DNA from: Methylophaga sp.
GTDB taxonomy: Bacteria; Pseudomonadota; Gammaproteobacteria; Nitrosococcales; Methylophagaceae
Reading direction: 5' to 3'
NCBI GenBank assembly: GCA_014762585.1
Contig: JABURN010000062.1
Coordinates: 1 to 16,489, forward strand
Length of the DNA: 16,489 nt
Of this stretch, positions 14,945 to 16,489 are shown piece by piece. The translations under genes and the position numbers were made by a program. Every line of letters starts with the position of its first letter. The stretch's first letter is position 1. Below the pieces are notes generated by a model, which was given only the letters and a program-made list of their open reading frames with translations, was not told the origin of the DNA and did not search any database.

Positions 14945-16120
14945 CAGCTGACAAGCTCCCGGGCAAGCGCTCTTGAGGTGGCATCATCAGCGAGGATCTG
15001 CGCCAGACTGTCAGCCGGCTTGACCGGCAGCGTGCTCAGAACTTGCTCAATTATTCGGGCAATATCGGTAAAGCGGATTTGCCTTTCCAGGAAAGCGGCT
15101 ACTGCAATTTCATTCGCGGCATTAAGAATTGCCGTGCTGGTGCCACCCGCTTCCAGCGCCTGATACGCCAGACGCAGACAGGGGAAACGCTCAAAGTCTG
15201 CTTTGGCAAAATCGAGACGCCCTGCTGCGACCAAATCCAGCGGTGCTACGCCGGAATCTATCCGTTCGGGCCAGGCCAGCGTATTGGCAATCGGCGTACG
15301 CATATCCGGATTGCCCATCTGCGCCAGTACACTGCCATCATCCATAATCAACCATGGAGTGAATAATACTCTGACGATGCAGAATCACTTCAATCTGACT
15401 GCTGGGCAGGCCAAATAGCCAATGCGCTTCGATGACTTCCAGTCCCTTGTTCATCATGGTGGCTGAATCAACCGAGATCTTCTGCCCCATCGACCAGTTG
15501 GGGTGAGCTACAGCTTGCTCTGGCGTCACATCATCCAGTGTGCTCAGCTCCGCATCACGGAAAGGACCACCGGAAGCGGTCAGAATAATGCGACGAACGC
15601 CCTTGTCGCGGAAATCGTATTGTTGCTCCCCTGCCAGCGGCATGCATTGCCAGATCGCATTATGTTCGCTGTCGACCGGCAGCAAAGTGGCATTATTCTG
15701 CTGAACCTCATGCATGAACAAAGCACCACTCATGACCAGCGCTTCCTTGTTTGCCAGCAGGATACGTTTGCCTGCCCGCGCCGCGGCCAGTGTCGGCATC
15801 AGGCCAGCTGCGCCGACAATGGCAGCCACAACGTAATCGGTATCGTCACTGGCAGCCACTTCCTGTAAAGCGCCTTCGCCGGCCAGCACCTGCGTCGCCG
15901 AGCCGCTTTGCTGAAGACGCTGACTGAGTATTTCAGCCGCATCCAGATCCAGCATCACCGCCAATTGTGGCTCATGCTCAAGACACTGCTTCAGCATTGC
16001 ATCGACCGAGCCATTGGCAGTCAGGGCATAAACAGAAAATTGATCAGGGTGACGGGCCAGTACGTCCAGCGTACTGACACCAATAGAGCCGGTAGAGCCC
16101 AGGATAGTAACCGCTTTCAT
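14944..16120 (-). pseudogene. dxr: 1-deoxy-D-xylulose 5-phosphate reductoisomerase Dxr, frameshifted as read
   Basis: Converts DXP to MEP with NADPH in the isoprenoid pathway. The N-terminal frame (16120 to 15338, 260 residues) has the nucleotide-binding GSTGSIG at 8-14 and NKEA at 124-127. It also has the metal and substrate residues Asp150 and Glu152 (VDSEHN) and Glu228 (NKGLE). It then hits TGA just after [10 protein letters not shown]. The C-terminal frame resumes at 15345 with [19 protein letters not shown] and continues normally to 14944. Removing one G of the GG pair (15342-15343) restores [11 protein letters not shown] with no gap against the family. All else looks intact, so this is one recent lesion or a sequencing error. 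The fragments overlap as ATGGATGA, which would permit re-initiation. The ATG at 16120 abuts the cdsA stop and has GGAG 8 bases upstream. Confidence 0.93.
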
Positions 16121-16489
16121 CTAACGGGCTCCGAGAATAAGCAAACTGACTGTAAATACTGGCACGGCAGCAAGCAGACTATCAATACGGTCCAGCATGC
16201 CACCATGACCTGGTAGAAGCTGGCCGCTGTCTTTGACCTGAAAACTGCGTTTAAAAACGCTTTCCAGCAAGTCACCGACGATGGAAATCATCACAATAAA
16301 GCCAGTCAGCAACATCCAGCTCAGGATATTCTGCAGCGGGTTACCGACGATAAAATGGAAAACCAGTGCCCAAATCAAGGACAGTGACAGAGCGCCATAG
16401 ACGCCTTCCCAGTGTTTATAGGAGCTGATCGCCACTGCAAGTTAATGCTTACCAAAACGTTTGCCACCAAAGTAACCGCCACTGTCAGC
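16121..16489 (-). pseudogene. cdsA: Phosphatidate cytidylyltransferase CdsA, C-terminal part, with in-frame stop
   Basis: Makes CDP-diacylglycerol from phosphatidate and CTP in the inner membrane. The window holds about the last 122 codons. The family signature is complete at the C-terminus: GDLLESVFKR, KDSGQLLPGHGG, then LDRIDSLLAAVPVF. The upstream piece reads ADSGGYFGGKRFGKH, followed by TAA at 16442-16444, where relatives have Lys (FGKHKLA). The same frame then continues LAVAISSYKHWEG. One A-to-T change would explain the stop. The following motif is also off: SSYKHWEG where SPxK(T/S)WEG is usual. It is either a broken gene or poor sequence near the edge. A GTG at 16435 could restart only a fragment lacking conserved upstream parts. 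The 5' part lies outside the window. Confidence 0.88.

Noticed and set aside
14944..15351. A separate gene encoding a 135-residue protein after dxr
   Set aside because: Its sequence is the C-terminal third of Dxr and its apparent TTG start lies in the frameshift zone; it is part of dxr, not an independent gene.
16121..16435. A self-standing 104-residue membrane protein starting at GTG 16435
   Set aside because: The conserved CdsA frame continues upstream through the stop to the window edge, so this is the end of cdsA rather than a short gene.
1..16489. CRISPR arrays, tRNA or rRNA genes, insertion sequences, att sites
   Set aside because: No tandem spaced repeats, cloverleaf-like segments, transposase motifs or flanking direct repeats were visible on either strand.

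Overview
This window looks like an ordinary chromosomal stretch of a gammaproteobacterium, mostly coding on the minus strand. The order cdsA-dxr-rseP-bamA-skp-lpxD-fabZ-lpxA, the separate yfgM-bamB-der block and the moderate base composition all fit that class. A relative of Methylophaga or another Thiotrichales-like lineage is possible, but I cannot fix the genus from sequence alone.

Layout. (1) 1-3204, minus strand: an ABC transporter with a degenerate C39-like domain (LapB/LssB type), followed by its HlyD-type periplasmic adaptor. The adaptor runs off the left edge. Together they are the inner-membrane half of a type I secretion system of the kind that exports large adhesins. (2) 3319-3663, plus strand: a small conserved-looking protein of unknown function. 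(3) 3685-6902, minus strand: yfgM-bamB-der, overlapping or abutting, with a good sigma70 promoter in front. hisS, which precedes yfgM in many relatives, is not there. (4) 7171-8355, plus strand: an ammonium transporter gene. Its upstream region has a textbook nitrogen-control layout: two NtrC-like sites 31 bp apart, an IHF-like site and a sigma54 -24/-12 element. (5) 8387-16489, minus strand: the envelope biogenesis cluster cdsA-dxr-rseP-bamA-skp-lpxD-fabZ-lpxA. It ends at lpxA, with no lpxB before amt.

Function. The right half supplies CDP-diacylglycerol, an isoprenoid precursor, the sigmaE-pathway protease, the outer-membrane protein assembly core with its chaperone, and the first acylation steps of lipid A. 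The middle block adds the BamB lipoprotein, the YfgM translocon-associated protein and the Der ribosome-assembly GTPase. LpxA carries Met at the acyl-ruler position, which predicts lipid A with C10 3-hydroxyacyl chains at the positions it fills.

The most striking anomalies are two lesions in adjacent, normally essential genes near the right edge: a one-base frameshift in dxr (about 15342) and an in-frame TAA in cdsA (16442-16444). They may be real, but sequence error must be excluded first. I found no CRISPR array, insertion sequence, tRNA or rRNA, and no convincing new defence or mobile system.

Several gene starts are not ATG. I place der and fabZ at TTG, and amt, lpxA, lpxD and skp at GTG. 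I moved the starts of yfgM, bamB, skp, fabZ and der inward from the longest open frame, using Shine-Dalgarno sequences, signal peptides and family length.
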